Below, piece after piece: positions 6,927-17,300 of a DNA stretch of 64,000 nucleotides. A model generated the notes under the pieces. The model ran no database searches and was not told the DNA's origin. It saw only the letters and a program-made list of their open reading frames with translations. Made by a program: the position numbers and the translations under genes. The DNA is from JABMMZ01 sp040403495. GTDB taxonomy: Bacteria; Bacteroidota; Bacteroidia; NS11-12g; UBA955. The first letter of the stretch is position 1; every line of letters begins with the position of its first letter. The stretch lies in the NCBI GenBank assembly GCA_040403495.1, contig JBBAKM010000013.1, positions 1-64,000 of the forward strand, in the 5' to 3' direction.

Positions 6927-8018
6927 TTATTTTAGATCGAAATCTACAAAAACTTCTTCACTTGTTGGGTGCGATTGGCAGGTTAAAATATACCCTTTTT
7001 CAACTTCATCATCTTCTAATGAGAAATTTAAATCCATGTCAACCGTTCCTTTTGTTACTTTTGCCCTGCAAGTGCAACAAACACCGCCTTTACAAGCAAA
7101 TGGTAAGTCAGCACCTGTTTTTAATGCCGCATCTAAGATGGTTTCTCCATCGTATGCCAAATCAAGTTGGTAAGTAATACCATCTATTTTTACAGAAACT
7201 TTTGAAGTGTTTTCGCTGCTAGTTGTGTTTGTTTGGGTCGTAGCTGCCGAAGCACTTGTATTGGATGAAGATGACGTAAATAATTCGAAATGAATTTTTT
7301 TAGAATCAACTCCTTTGTTTATTAAGTCATTTTTTACAGATAAAATCATGGATTCTGGTCCACAAAGAAAGTATTCATCCGTTTGTTGTAAGTTAATTAA
7401 CTGTTTATTGCAAAATTCACCACATTTGTCTGCATCTATTCTGCCATTTAATAAAGGAACATCTACAGCTTCTCTGCTCAAAACATGAAAAATAGTGATT
7501 CTCTCAGGATACTTGTTTTTCAAAGCTTCAATGTCTTCCAAAAACATAATAGAACCTGTACTCTTATTGCCGTATATTAATGTAAACTTACTGTTAAGTT
7601 CGGTTGCTAATGTTGTTTTGATGATGCTTAAAATCGGTGTAATTCCGCTACCTGCCGCAAAACCAACATAATTTTTTGATTGTGCTGGATTTAAGTCTGT
7701 GTAGAAATTTCCCATCGGAGTCATTACATCAATGGATTGTCCCGCCTTTAATTCGCGATTCGCATAAGTTGAGAATTTCCCTCCCGGTACTTCTTTTATA
7801 CCCACTCTTAATTCTCCATCCAAAGGACTGCTGCAAATAGAATAAGATCTTCTTATTTCCTCACCATTAATAGGTGCTCTAAAGGTAATATATTGACCTT
7901 GAGTGTATTGATAGTCTGATTTTAAGTTTTCAGGTACTCTTAATGATATTGAAACTGAATCGTTTGTTTCTTTTTTTATTTCTTTTATTTCTAAAGAATG
8001 GAATTTAGGGGATGACAT
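6927..8018 (-). CDS. FAD/NAD(P) oxidoreductase with C-terminal 2Fe-2S domain (PaaE-like)
   Basis: This 363-residue electron-transfer protein has three parts: an FAD-binding domain (RRSYS at 56-60), an NAD(P)-binding domain (GSGITP at 123-128, CGPESM near 219), and a plant-type ferredoxin domain with the cluster ligands C309, C314, C317 (CKGGVCCTC) and C337. A Ser/Thr-rich linker (about 249-272) joins the reductase to the ferredoxin. The layout is that of PaaE, the reductase of phenylacetyl-CoA epoxidase, but no other paa gene is present. Relatives in Bacteroidota often lie in light-response or carotenoid regions, which fits the photolyase and B12 regulator next door. Its own -7 box is at 8033-8040. 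Confidence 0.87.
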   Translation of the reverse strand: MSSPKFHSLEIKEIKKETNDSVSISLRVPENLKSDYQYTQGQYITFRAPINGEEIRRSYSICSSPLDGELRVGIKEVPGGKFSTYANRELKAGQSIDVMTPMGNFYTDLNPAQSKNYVGFAAGSGITPILSIIKTTLATELNSKFTLIYGNKSTGSIMFLEDIEALKNKYPERITIFHVLSREAVDVPLLNGRIDADKCGEFCNKQLINLQQTDEYFLCGPESMILSVKNDLINKGVDSKKIHFELFTSSSSNTSASAATTQTNTTSSENTSKVSVKIDGITYQLDLAYDGETILDAALKTGADLPFACKGGVCCTCRAKVTKGTVDMDLNFSLEDDEVEKGYILTCQSHPTSEEVFVDFDLK

Positions 8019-8032
8019 AATGTAAAGTGTTG

Positions 8033-8040
8033 CAAATTTA
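8033..8040 (-). promoter_or_regulatory. -7 promoter box of the PaaE-like gene
   Basis: On the minus strand this reads TAAATTTG, matching TAnnTTTG, 14 bases before the ATG at 8018. Confidence 0.55.
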
Positions 8041-8082
8041 ATGTTTATTCGTAAAATTTCATAGTAGTATGTTTGTGGCTCT

Positions 8083-9405
8083 CTATGATTTGATTGTTTC
8101 TTGGGGTTTTAATGCTCTTTTGTAGGTTTCTAAACAACGGTTTCTAGCGTAAGTGTGTTCTACAATAGGTTGTGGGTATTTATTGCTGCCAAATTCAGGA
8201 ACCCATTTTTTAATGTACAAATGCAGTGGGTCAAATTTGGCTGTTTGTAATTCTGGATTGAATATTCTGAAATAGGGTGCTGCATCTACGCCTGAACCTG
8301 CCGCCCATTGCCAACCACCATTGTTGCTAGACATCTCAAAGTCAAGTAGTTTTTTGGCAAAATAGTTTTCGCCCCAACGCCAATCAATTAAAAGATGTTT
8401 ACATAAAAAACTGGCAACTATCATCCTTACTCTGTTGTGCATTAATCCCGTTGTATTCAATTCTCGCATGCCTGCATCAACAATTGGATAGCCCGTTTTT
8501 CCTTGGCACCATGCTTCAAAGTCTTTCTCATTGTTGATCCATTCTATCGCATTGTACTCTTTTTTGAATGCCGATTGCTCTACATGTGGAAAGTGAGACA
8601 ATATCTGCATGTAAAAATCTCTCCATATCAACTCGTTTAACCATTTTTCACTGATGGATTTGGCTTTGTATGCTTTTTCTCTGATAGAAATGGTTCCAAA
8701 TCTAAAGTGTAAACTCAGTTTTGAAGTGCCTTCTATGGACGGAATATCGCGGTTTTTTTCGTAGTTCTGTAGTGTGGTTACTTTGCTTGTTTTAGCAGGA
8801 TAATTAAAGTTTTGTGCTTTAAAACCCATGGATTCTAACGAAATAAGTGGGGTAGGGCTTATTGTTGCAAAATGTTGTTGCAATGTTTCACTTGGGTAGT
8901 TTTGAATTGGGGAACTGCCAAATGCCATTTTCCACTTTTTGGAATAAGGGGTATACACAGTGTAGGGCTTTCCATCGTCTTTCAATACTTCATCATATTC
9001 AAAAATACATTGGTCTTTGAATGTGTGAAAATCGATATTATTTTGAAGTAATAACTCATGAATGTGTTTGTCTCTTTTAATGGCGTAAGGTTCGTAATCG
9101 CGATTGCAATACACATTTTCAATGTCAAACTCTTGAATCCATTTTTCCCAAACAGAAATAGTGTTGCCATATTCCACCACAAAGTCACAGCCTAGTGCGG
9201 TTAATTGCTTTTTTAGTTCAGTAATTTCTTGGTGTATGAATTGAACACGAAGGTCATTGGGTTTTTCTAACTTGTCTAAAATTTGCGTGTCAAAAATAAA
9301 AACAGGGATAACATTGTCGTGATTTTTTAAAGCCTCATACAAAGCATGGTGGTCATTCAATCTTAAATCGCGCCTGAACCAAACCAAATTAACTTTCTTT
9401 TTCAT
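8083..9405 (-). CDS. phrB: Deoxyribodipyrimidine photolyase (class I cryptochrome/photolyase family)
   Basis: The enzyme repairs UV-induced cyclobutane pyrimidine dimers using light. The 440-residue protein opens with the antenna-domain hallmark LVWFRRDLRLNDHHAL. The FAD-binding half contains WRDFYMQIL, GYPIVDAGMRELN, MHNRVRMIVASFL and the near-invariant SNNGGWQWAAGSGVDAAPYF, which carries the last Trp of the electron-transfer triad. These features match CPD photolyases of the E. coli PhrB type, but a photolyase-like cryptochrome cannot be excluded by eye. The start overlaps the end of the TIGR01777 gene by 17 bases, so the two are co-transcribed. A CarH-type regulator is divergent to the pair, suggesting light induction. 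Confidence 0.94.
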   Translation of the reverse strand: MKKKVNLVWFRRDLRLNDHHALYEALKNHDNVIPVFIFDTQILDKLEKPNDLRVQFIHQEITELKKQLTALGCDFVVEYGNTISVWEKWIQEFDIENVYCNRDYEPYAIKRDKHIHELLLQNNIDFHTFKDQCIFEYDEVLKDDGKPYTVYTPYSKKWKMAFGSSPIQNYPSETLQQHFATISPTPLISLESMGFKAQNFNYPAKTSKVTTLQNYEKNRDIPSIEGTSKLSLHFRFGTISIREKAYKAKSISEKWLNELIWRDFYMQILSHFPHVEQSAFKKEYNAIEWINNEKDFEAWCQGKTGYPIVDAGMRELNTTGLMHNRVRMIVASFLCKHLLIDWRWGENYFAKKLLDFEMSSNNGGWQWAAGSGVDAAPYFRIFNPELQTAKFDPLHLYIKKWVPEFGSNKYPQPIVEHTYARNRCLETYKRALKPQETIKS

Positions 9406-10300
9406 ATAAATTTTGTAGTGCGGTCGTTAATTGAGGAAATTGAAATTGAAATCCAGTGGCAACAATTTTTTCTGAAGACACCTTTTGAGAACTTAAGAGT
9501 AGCAAGTGTCTCTCTTTTCCGAAAATCAACTTGAGCATAAACACAGGAATATTGGGGGCAAGCAGTGGGCGGTTTAAAAGTTTGGCAACTCCTTTGGTAA
9601 TACTTGTAATACTCTCAGGATTCGGCGCTGTGCCGTTGAAAGTTCCCGACAGTTTTTGTTCCATAGTCCATATAAATAGCTCACACAAATCGTCAATGTG
9701 AATCCAACTAATGGTTTGTTTGCCATCTCCCGGAATTGCACCGGCGTAATAGGAGATAGGCGTACTCAACTGTTTTAAAAAGCCACCTTTAGTACTTAAT
9801 ACAATACCTATTCTTATTATAGTTACGGGAATATTAAGAGATTGAAAAGGTAAGGTGCTTTGTTCCCACTTTTCTACCAAATCTGAAATAAAACCTGTGC
9901 CTTTTGTAGATGTTTCAACTAATTTGTCTGAACAAATATTGGGATAGTAACCCGTTGCAGAGGCAGTAATAAATTGCTTGATTTTAATATCGTGAGTTTT
10001 AATGTAGTCATACAGGCACAATATCGCCTTGGTTCTACTTTCTTCAAGTTCTTTTTTTCTTGAATCGGTAAAGTTTTTTTCAAAAATACCTTGACCAGAA
10101 AAATTAATGATGCAGTTTACGCCATTGAATGCTTGACTGTCAATGAATGATTCATTGGGATTCCAATAATAGATGTCCTTTTCATTGGTTTTACTTTTTT
10201 GAGTTGTGAGTAAAACAATTTCATGATTTTTTTGTTTAAGTTTTTGAATTAATTTCGAACCAATTAATCCAGTACCACCGCAAATTAGGATTTTAGACAT
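9389..10300 (-). CDS. TIGR01777 family NAD-dependent epimerase/dehydratase
   Basis: This 303-residue atypical short-chain dehydrogenase of the SDR39U1/YfcH type has the N-terminal nucleotide-binding GGTGLIGSKL (8-17), the family's NFSGQGI segment, a catalytic region with SATGYYP, and the C-terminal DUF1731-like tail (PNIPVFMLKLIFGKERHLLLLSSQKVS). The biochemical role is not firmly known. Homologues commonly neighbour photolyase and MerR/B12 regulators in Bacteroidota and Proteobacteria. It is the first gene of the minus-strand pair with phrB (17-base overlap) and diverges from the regulator across only 42 bases. Confidence 0.9.
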   Translation of the reverse strand: MSKILICGGTGLIGSKLIQKLKQKNHEIVLLTTQKSKTNEKDIYYWNPNESFIDSQAFNGVNCIINFSGQGIFEKNFTDSRKKELEESRTKAILCLYDYIKTHDIKIKQFITASATGYYPNICSDKLVETSTKGTGFISDLVEKWEQSTLPFQSLNIPVTIIRIGIVLSTKGGFLKQLSTPISYYAGAIPGDGKQTISWIHIDDLCELFIWTMEQKLSGTFNGTAPNPESITSITKGVAKLLNRPLLAPNIPVFMLKLIFGKERHLLLLSSQKVSSEKIVATGFQFQFPQLTTALQNLYEKES

Positions 10301-10342
10301 TTACAATATTAACACAAAGAATAATAATAAGTTTTATACATC

Positions 10343-11302
10343 GTGAAAAAAGGAAAAAGTGAATTTAGAAATAAACTCTTTATTAAGGATTTAGAGAACA
10401 TAACAGGAATCAAAGCGCATACCATCCGTATTTGGGAACAAAGGTATAAGCTTATTGAACCACATAGAACTGACACCGGAATTCGTTATTACGACGAAGA
10501 CCAATTAAGATTGATTCTAAATGTGTCCATATTGAACAACAATGGTTTTAAAATTTCGAAAATTGCAGAAATGTCCTTGGAGGAGATTTATGACAAATGT
10601 CAACAATTATCGGAAAGTGTTTCTAAGTATGACGGTCAAATTCAGTCGTTGATAAGCACGATGATGACCTTTGATGAAAAGGAATTTAATAAAATATTGT
10701 CCATCAATATCCTGAAAATGGGTATTGAGGAAACCATGATTCAGGTGGTGTTTCCGTTTATGGATCAAATTGGTTTGTTGTGGTTATCGGGTTCCATTCA
10801 CCCTGCGCACGAACATTTTATTTCCAACTTAATCAGACAAAGGTTGCATGTTGCCATTGATAATTTGAATTACAGTGTTACGAGTGAATCAAGAAAGTTT
10901 TTGGTTTTTGTACCCACCGGAGAAAATCACGACATCAGTATCATGTTTGCCAATTATGTGTTGCGTTCCAGAGGGCACGAGGTTATATACTTGGGAACAC
11001 AAACCCCTTTCGAGGATTTGTACACTATCTTTGATATGCGCAAGCCTGATTTTATATTCAGTATAATAACGGCATTAAACAGCAATGTAAGTATCCAAAC
11101 GTTTATAAATAATTTAGGGAAACATTGGAAAGACACAGAAATACTACTTTCGGGCAATCAAATCATCAACAGGAAAGACCTTAAAATACCTGAGAATGTA
11201 AATGTTTTAAACAGTCCAATGGCCTTATTTGATTTCTTAGACCAGTTGAAAGACAATTTAAAATACAAAAAAACGATTCAAAACTTTTCATCCAAAAAGT
11301 AG
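10343..11302 (+). CDS. MerR family regulator with B12-binding domain (CarH/LitR-type light sensor)
   Basis: The 319-residue protein joins an N-terminal MerR winged helix (about 11-60, including HTIRIWEQRYKL and a TDTGIRYY wing) to a four-helix cobalamin cap and a Rossmann-like B12 domain (from about 185). It has W147 followed nine residues later by E157-H158 (the W-x9-EH cap motif) and E194-x-H196 (the axial His motif). These are the residues CarH uses to bind adenosylcobalamin and sense light. It should repress nearby genes in the dark and release DNA on photolysis. The start is a GTG at 10343; no upstream ATG exists. It is divergent from the TIGR01777-phrB pair, as expected of a local light switch. 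A shared terminator follows at 11319-11354. Confidence 0.9.
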   Translation: MKKGKSEFRNKLFIKDLENITGIKAHTIRIWEQRYKLIEPHRTDTGIRYYDEDQLRLILNVSILNNNGFKISKIAEMSLEEIYDKCQQLSESVSKYDGQIQSLISTMMTFDEKEFNKILSINILKMGIEETMIQVVFPFMDQIGLLWLSGSIHPAHEHFISNLIRQRLHVAIDNLNYSVTSESRKFLVFVPTGENHDISIMFANYVLRSRGHEVIYLGTQTPFEDLYTIFDMRKPDFIFSIITALNSNVSIQTFINNLGKHWKDTEILLSGNQIINRKDLKIPENVNVLNSPMALFDFLDQLKDNLKYKKTIQNFSSKK

Positions 11303-11318
11303 TGTAAGGATTCTTAAT

Positions 11319-11354
11319 AAAACAAAAGCCCCGATTTGTCGAGGCTTTTGTTTT
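11319..11354. terminator. Bidirectional terminator
   Basis: A 12-base-pair stem AAAACAAAAGCC/GGCTTTTGTTTT, extended by CGA/TCG, lies between the convergent CarH-like and M43-protease genes and has A/T-runs on both sides. It probably terminates both. Confidence 0.85.
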
Positions 11355-11371
11355 AAAGTTACAAATAAAAA

Positions 11372-14300
11372 TTATTCGTCTTTCATAACGATGAGTTTTT
11401 TGGCATATCCAAGCTGAGGAATGTATATGTGATAAACACCTGCGCTTAAATACTCTACAGAATATTTAACTTGATTTTTGTTGGATGAATCAACATTTAT
11501 TCTTTTCACTTCTTTGCCCATTACATCAAACATTACAATAGTTATTGGTTCATTTACTGGTGTTAGTAATTCGATAGTAACCTCTTTGCTTGTAGGATTA
11601 GGATATAACTTTATCCATTCATTTTTAATTGAATTAATAGATGAAACCCTATCAAAAACAATCATTGAATCGGCTTTAAAATCAATTCTACAATATTCAC
11701 ACAAATTGGCTTTATAAATAAAATGGTGCCATTCATTAATGTAGTTTTCGTGCGTGTTCCAATTTGGAGGGCAGAAACGGAAGCCTATCGTACTATTTCC
11801 ATATTGTTCGATAGATGCGGTATATAAAAACTGTAAATCCATATTATAAATATCAATGGTTTTGCCAAAAGTTAAAGGTGTGCCATTACAACTTAAATCG
11901 CTCAATCTTACAAAAGCACAAGAATCTTCAGTTCTATCGTATTTAGCAAACACATATGCACTTGGGTCGGTTGGAGGAGTTTGTAAAATATCCATAAAGT
12001 CTAAAACCTTTGATTCCAATTGACAAGTGGCTGCATTTCTGTATTCCGTTTTATAAAAATTATCAATTGGAAATAGTAAATAATAATTGAATGAAGTGCT
12101 ATCCATTGGCGTGTTATTTTCATAAACTATAACCGATTCGTCATTAGTATTGAGTTGAAAAGGCAATGATTCACAATCTATTTGTATAAGTTCAGTTTGA
12201 TTAACGATTTCTTCATCCTTTATGATTACATTAATGTTTTTAACATTATATGTAAAATGAGCTGAATCAATAGATACTTCAGTATAATACCCTTCACTTA
12301 ATTGATATATAGAATTATTGGGAGTTAAAGCTGTGCCATTTTCATTGTATATTTGAGTAGGAAAGGCATTGTTACTGCTGTATGACACCACAAATGTTTG
12401 TGGGTCATTGATTTCATCATTACAGAAATAAAAACTAGTATCACTTTCGATATATTTAGGTTCAGGGTTTACAAACAAATTATCGGTTAAAGTAAAAATA
12501 CATTCACCTATTAAATTCCCTAAGCTGTCTTTTTGTTGAATACTGGTATTAAAGCTTAATCCATCAGCAAATCTGTTGTTAATGTCCTTATATGCAAACA
12601 ATGGCAACACAGCATCTTGAAAATGGGCAGGTAAAATAACATCATTAGTACAAGCATTAGAGGATGTAACTTGATAGATATTGTCAATAATATGAGTTAA
12701 TCCCGAAAGGGTAACATTAGGGCTCCATTCTATCGCACTTTTAAGGGCATCTCCTATTTCAATATAAGTTTCTGCCAAAGTAAAATAATCAGACTGATGT
12801 GTTTTAAAACAAAGGCTGTATTTCTGAGCCTCATCGTGATTGTTTCTAACTGCAATTGTACCACCATCTATAATGTTGGGGTTAATAACTCTATATTTTT
12901 GACCATTGTTGTCTTTAGTATGGTCATCTGGCATTACAAATCTTTGCAATGCAAGTGTGTATGTATTGCGTGAAACAATGTTGTTATTGTATTTAATATT
13001 ATAAAACACATTTGTTTGTTCAGTATTTGTCATTCCATAAGGTGCAGCATCACATGTTTCAATTCTTGCTAAAATACAAATATTGATTCTATCATTTTTC
13101 CACTGTTTGTTTAAGTCATACCATCCGTATTTTGGAAAGTCTGTCCAAGGAATAGCAATGGTATATGTTTGGTATTGTGGAATTTCAGGAATAATTATAG
13201 CTGTTTTATTAATTTCACCACCCATTGGTAATGAAAGTTGGAAATTAGGATTACTGTATTGATTGTTGATATTGTTAGTCCAATTAACTGACCATGATTC
13301 TTGAGTAGCGCCCCATGTCCAATAGGTATAAAGTTTTGCTGATTTTGTTGAATTTTTTCCACGATTTCTTATTGTTACATAAACATAATTTACATCAGAT
13401 TGTGTATTTAAATCTTGGTGTTGTTTTATACTATCTTTATTATGCCTAATCCAAATATCTTGACTAAACGCAAAGCTTTGTGAAATAGAATCGGGTTCAT
13501 TGCCAACATCTACAACAGAGTTTTTCATCCAATAATCAAATGATGGTGAAGATGTTGGGTTAATCATTAAACTAACACTATCAGATATCATTGTATCGCA
13601 AGGATGAAAAACTATTGCTCTATAGTAAAAGATTTCTTCTATACAATTGCTAGTTAAAATATTTAAGGTGTCGTTGTTAGAATTTGGAATATCATCCCAA
13701 GGGCCTAAGAAAGATGAAGATGTTTGCCATTTAAAAGTTGCATTTTCTGGATCATTAACTATTACATGAAAAATGCCCCTATCTCCACCATTTACTTTTT
13801 GGTTAGTGGGTTGGGTAAGGATGATTGGATTAATAGCCGAACTAATCACTATTGTATTGGTTGTGAAATATAAAGTATGTTGACAGGTATAATTAAACTT
13901 CAAACGAATTGAGTCTCCGATTTCAATTTCAATCAATGAATCAGTTAGTAACTCGTTTTCATACTGTTGCAAGCTTTTTATAGCAGGGTTAAATATATGG
14001 AGTGGGTTTTTTGTTTTCACCCAATCATCTGTGTTTGGTTTTTTAACTTCCCAACTGTATGAAATTTCTTTGTTCTCAGGTGTTTTAATTTCAACATCGA
14101 TAGTAATAGGGGAATAGGTGTTCCTACAAGTTTTTCTTTGTTTGATTGTGTTGTTATTTTTGTTTTGAGTTTCAACAACATTGCTGTATGATGAACATGC
14201 ATAAGTTCCATAAACAATCATTTTTCTTTTAAAAAAACGAATGGACGAATCAATGTAATTTATAGCTGTCGTGTTATAACTGGCGGAATTTCCAGTTGTT

Positions 14301-17300
14301 AGATTTGTCCAATTAATGGCATCGTTTGACCCCTCCCATTGATAACCTACACTTGAATAATATAAACTTGCATTGACGCCATAGATATGTTTACTGCATG
14401 TGTCTTTGCCAGAGTATGAAATGAAGATTAAATTTGGATTGATGAATGGCTTTAATTCAATGACATTACTTTCGACAAAACACCCATTTGAATATACCAA
14501 GCGTTTGTAATACATCTTAATTGTTCTAGGAACAGGGATTAAGTCTTTGTTAGTTTCTCCTGTTAAGGTTGTGAAATTTGTGCCGGTTTCACTTGCTTCC
14601 CATAAGTAACTAAATGTGCCATTGCCACCCAAAGGCACAGAACCTTCAATGAATTGTTTTGAGCAGTCTTGTTTTCGGGTTAGAATGTTGTTTTCGATGG
14701 TGGTATCCCATGTAAATACCATACTTGCTGTGTCTTTACATTGATAGACGTCTGAAACCATCAATTTAACATTTCCGTTTTTTGTCAGCCATTTAGCTTG
14801 CACTGTAGCATAAGGCGGAGTGGCAGCAATTGTACCTCCTGAGATACTCCATTCATAAGTATATAAATTCTTTTTAACAAGGGCTAAGGGTTTAATGGCT
14901 GTATAGGTTTTTAATGCACTCGTATCGCAGGTGTTAGACATTCCACCAATTTTAAACCCACTGATACCAAACTGAATGGTGTCATATAGAACAATGCTAT
15001 TGTCTATAGTAAGCGTTACATAGTATGTTCCTAACTTGCCTGAGTAGCCATGTGTGGCAGTTTTGCCATGGGCGGTGTCGCCATCGCCAAAATCCCACAC
15101 ATAATCGGTTTTGCAACATTGGTTGGTGTAAAAATAAAAACTATTGCAGTTTTCCACTCTGTGAAACACTTGTATTGGAATGTCTTTTTGTGGGGCTGCA
15201 TCTATAAAGTTTGGCAAACCACCCATACTGCGCATATCTGCCAAACCTATTTTGAGGTTGATTTTATCCTGCTGGTATTGGATGTTGTTGCGGTCTTTTA
15301 AATCGTTTAAAGCATTGGGCTTATTAATAACGCTGATATAATTATCATTGAATTGAGAGACATACATTCTGCCATCGGGACCATTTTGAAGAGAATAGGC
15401 ATTGCTTTTAATGGTGGAACTTACATAATCCAAATTGCCATTGCTCAAATCGTATTGGCGAAGTTCTTTTCTATAAAGTCCGCCATCTATTGGAATGTGT
15501 TTTAGAATATAGAACACTTTGCCATTGGGGCTGAAACAACTGCGATATGCATCTAATGTTTGGTCTTGAAAGTTTTTAAGAAACTTTAAAGTGCCTGTGA
15601 ATCTATCAAACTCAAATAACAAGCCACATACGCTTACCAATCTTCCATCAGGCGAAGTTACTATTGCTCCAAAATATTCAAAAAATTCAGTATGCATGTA
15701 TTGTGAATGATGAAATACACCACTACTATCAACTTTATAAACTTCGATTGATCTATTTTTTAAGGTGGTATCTGAAATCTGAGGATTGCCATGTATATCT
15801 AAATTATTTGATGTACCCATGCTAGTTACTATTAAATAATAAAATGAACTATCGCACCCTGGTATAACAGCAATGCCTTCGCCTGTTCTGATGGCGCTGT
15901 CAGAAAGTCTATTGTGTAATCTGTTTGCTGGCGGATAAACTGGTATGTTTTTTTTGTTTAAAACAACATCGCCATTGCCTCCGTTTAAGCTTGTGTCAAC
16001 AATGCTATATCTTAGTCCGTAATCTTTGTCAGTATTTGAATTGTGATTTTGATAATTGGTAGTAAATAAATAATATTTATTGCCATAATAGGGTATAGGC
16101 ACAACAATGCCCCCATGTACAGAAGTGGAAGTGCCAAAAACAGTGCCATTGGGCATTTTTTGATGGTTTTTGTCATACACATAAAAACTATCTGAACTGC
16201 CCACGATTTTACCACCCCCATAAAACAACAAACCGCCTGCTTTATTGTTCTGAACAATGCAACCTTCAAGGGAGTTGAGGTTTTGGTAAGATAGAATACC
16301 TTTTAATCTTGCATCAAATGAATTTGAGTTTGGTGAAACTGCATTTTGATTAAAATCTAATCCTGCATAAGCCCCAAAATACCAATTGCCTCTCGGGCTA
16401 GCAATGGGATTGCCACAATCCTGTACCACAATTAAATCTTTAATAGTTCTATAAATGGTATCTAATTGTTGGTTAACCACAATAAGCGTTACATCATAAA
16501 TGCCAAATTGAGTAAAGTTATGAGGATAGGTTCTGTTTGTCAGCCAAATGCTACTATCGATTATGTTGGTCGTTTGATTGTGAAAAACCCAACGGTATTT
16601 TAAACTATCATTAAAAGCTCTGAAAACAATTTGATCTAACTTACATAAGTTGTATTCATTTGGCTTGAACAATGCTGTTGTTGTACCACAAGCATTACCT
16701 GTTAAAAATTTAATGTTATCGATGTCAATAACGCCCGCCAAATAGGTCTCAATGTGATAATACATCACTTGGGTTTGTTCGGGTGTAAACTCATTCATGC
16801 AATCTTCTTCTTTGTATGCTAAAAAATTATTAATGGGGTCATTTCTATCTGTTGGATGTTCGGTACAAGAGTTGGTTGATGTGGCACAAGAACCGTTACC
16901 TTGCGCCATTGGTGGCGTATCGCAGATGTAATCGCCCTGCGTATTACAATTGGTAGCGCTATCGCCACTGCATCCTCCCTCAAACACATGCTCTAAGCCA
17001 AACAAGTGCCCTAACTCATGTACTAATATTTTGCCTCGGCTGTTGCTGTTGAGATTACAAGAACCACAAGTGTTTGTATTGCCAAAAAAGTCATATCGAA
17101 TGGCTACGCCCATTTTTAAACTACCGGGTGAAGTAGCAGCACCAACATAATTAGTTGGAATACCATCATCATCTAACAAAGATTTTACAATCCAAATGTT
17201 TAAATATTTGTCTTGAGGCAAAACATCAATACTCATTAAAGCATCGTTATCAATACCCATTCTATAATTGGTTAAGGCATTTTCATTTCTGGAAATACCT

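Noticed and set aside
10301..10342. CarH-like operator half-sites (TACA at 10302-10305 and 10337-10340)
   Set aside because: Two short matches in AT-rich DNA, 35 bases apart rather than in 11-base steps, are too weak to call an operator.
10301..10342. Cobalamin riboswitch upstream of the B12-binding regulator
   Set aside because: The intergenic region is only 42 bases and has no B12-box-like sequence.
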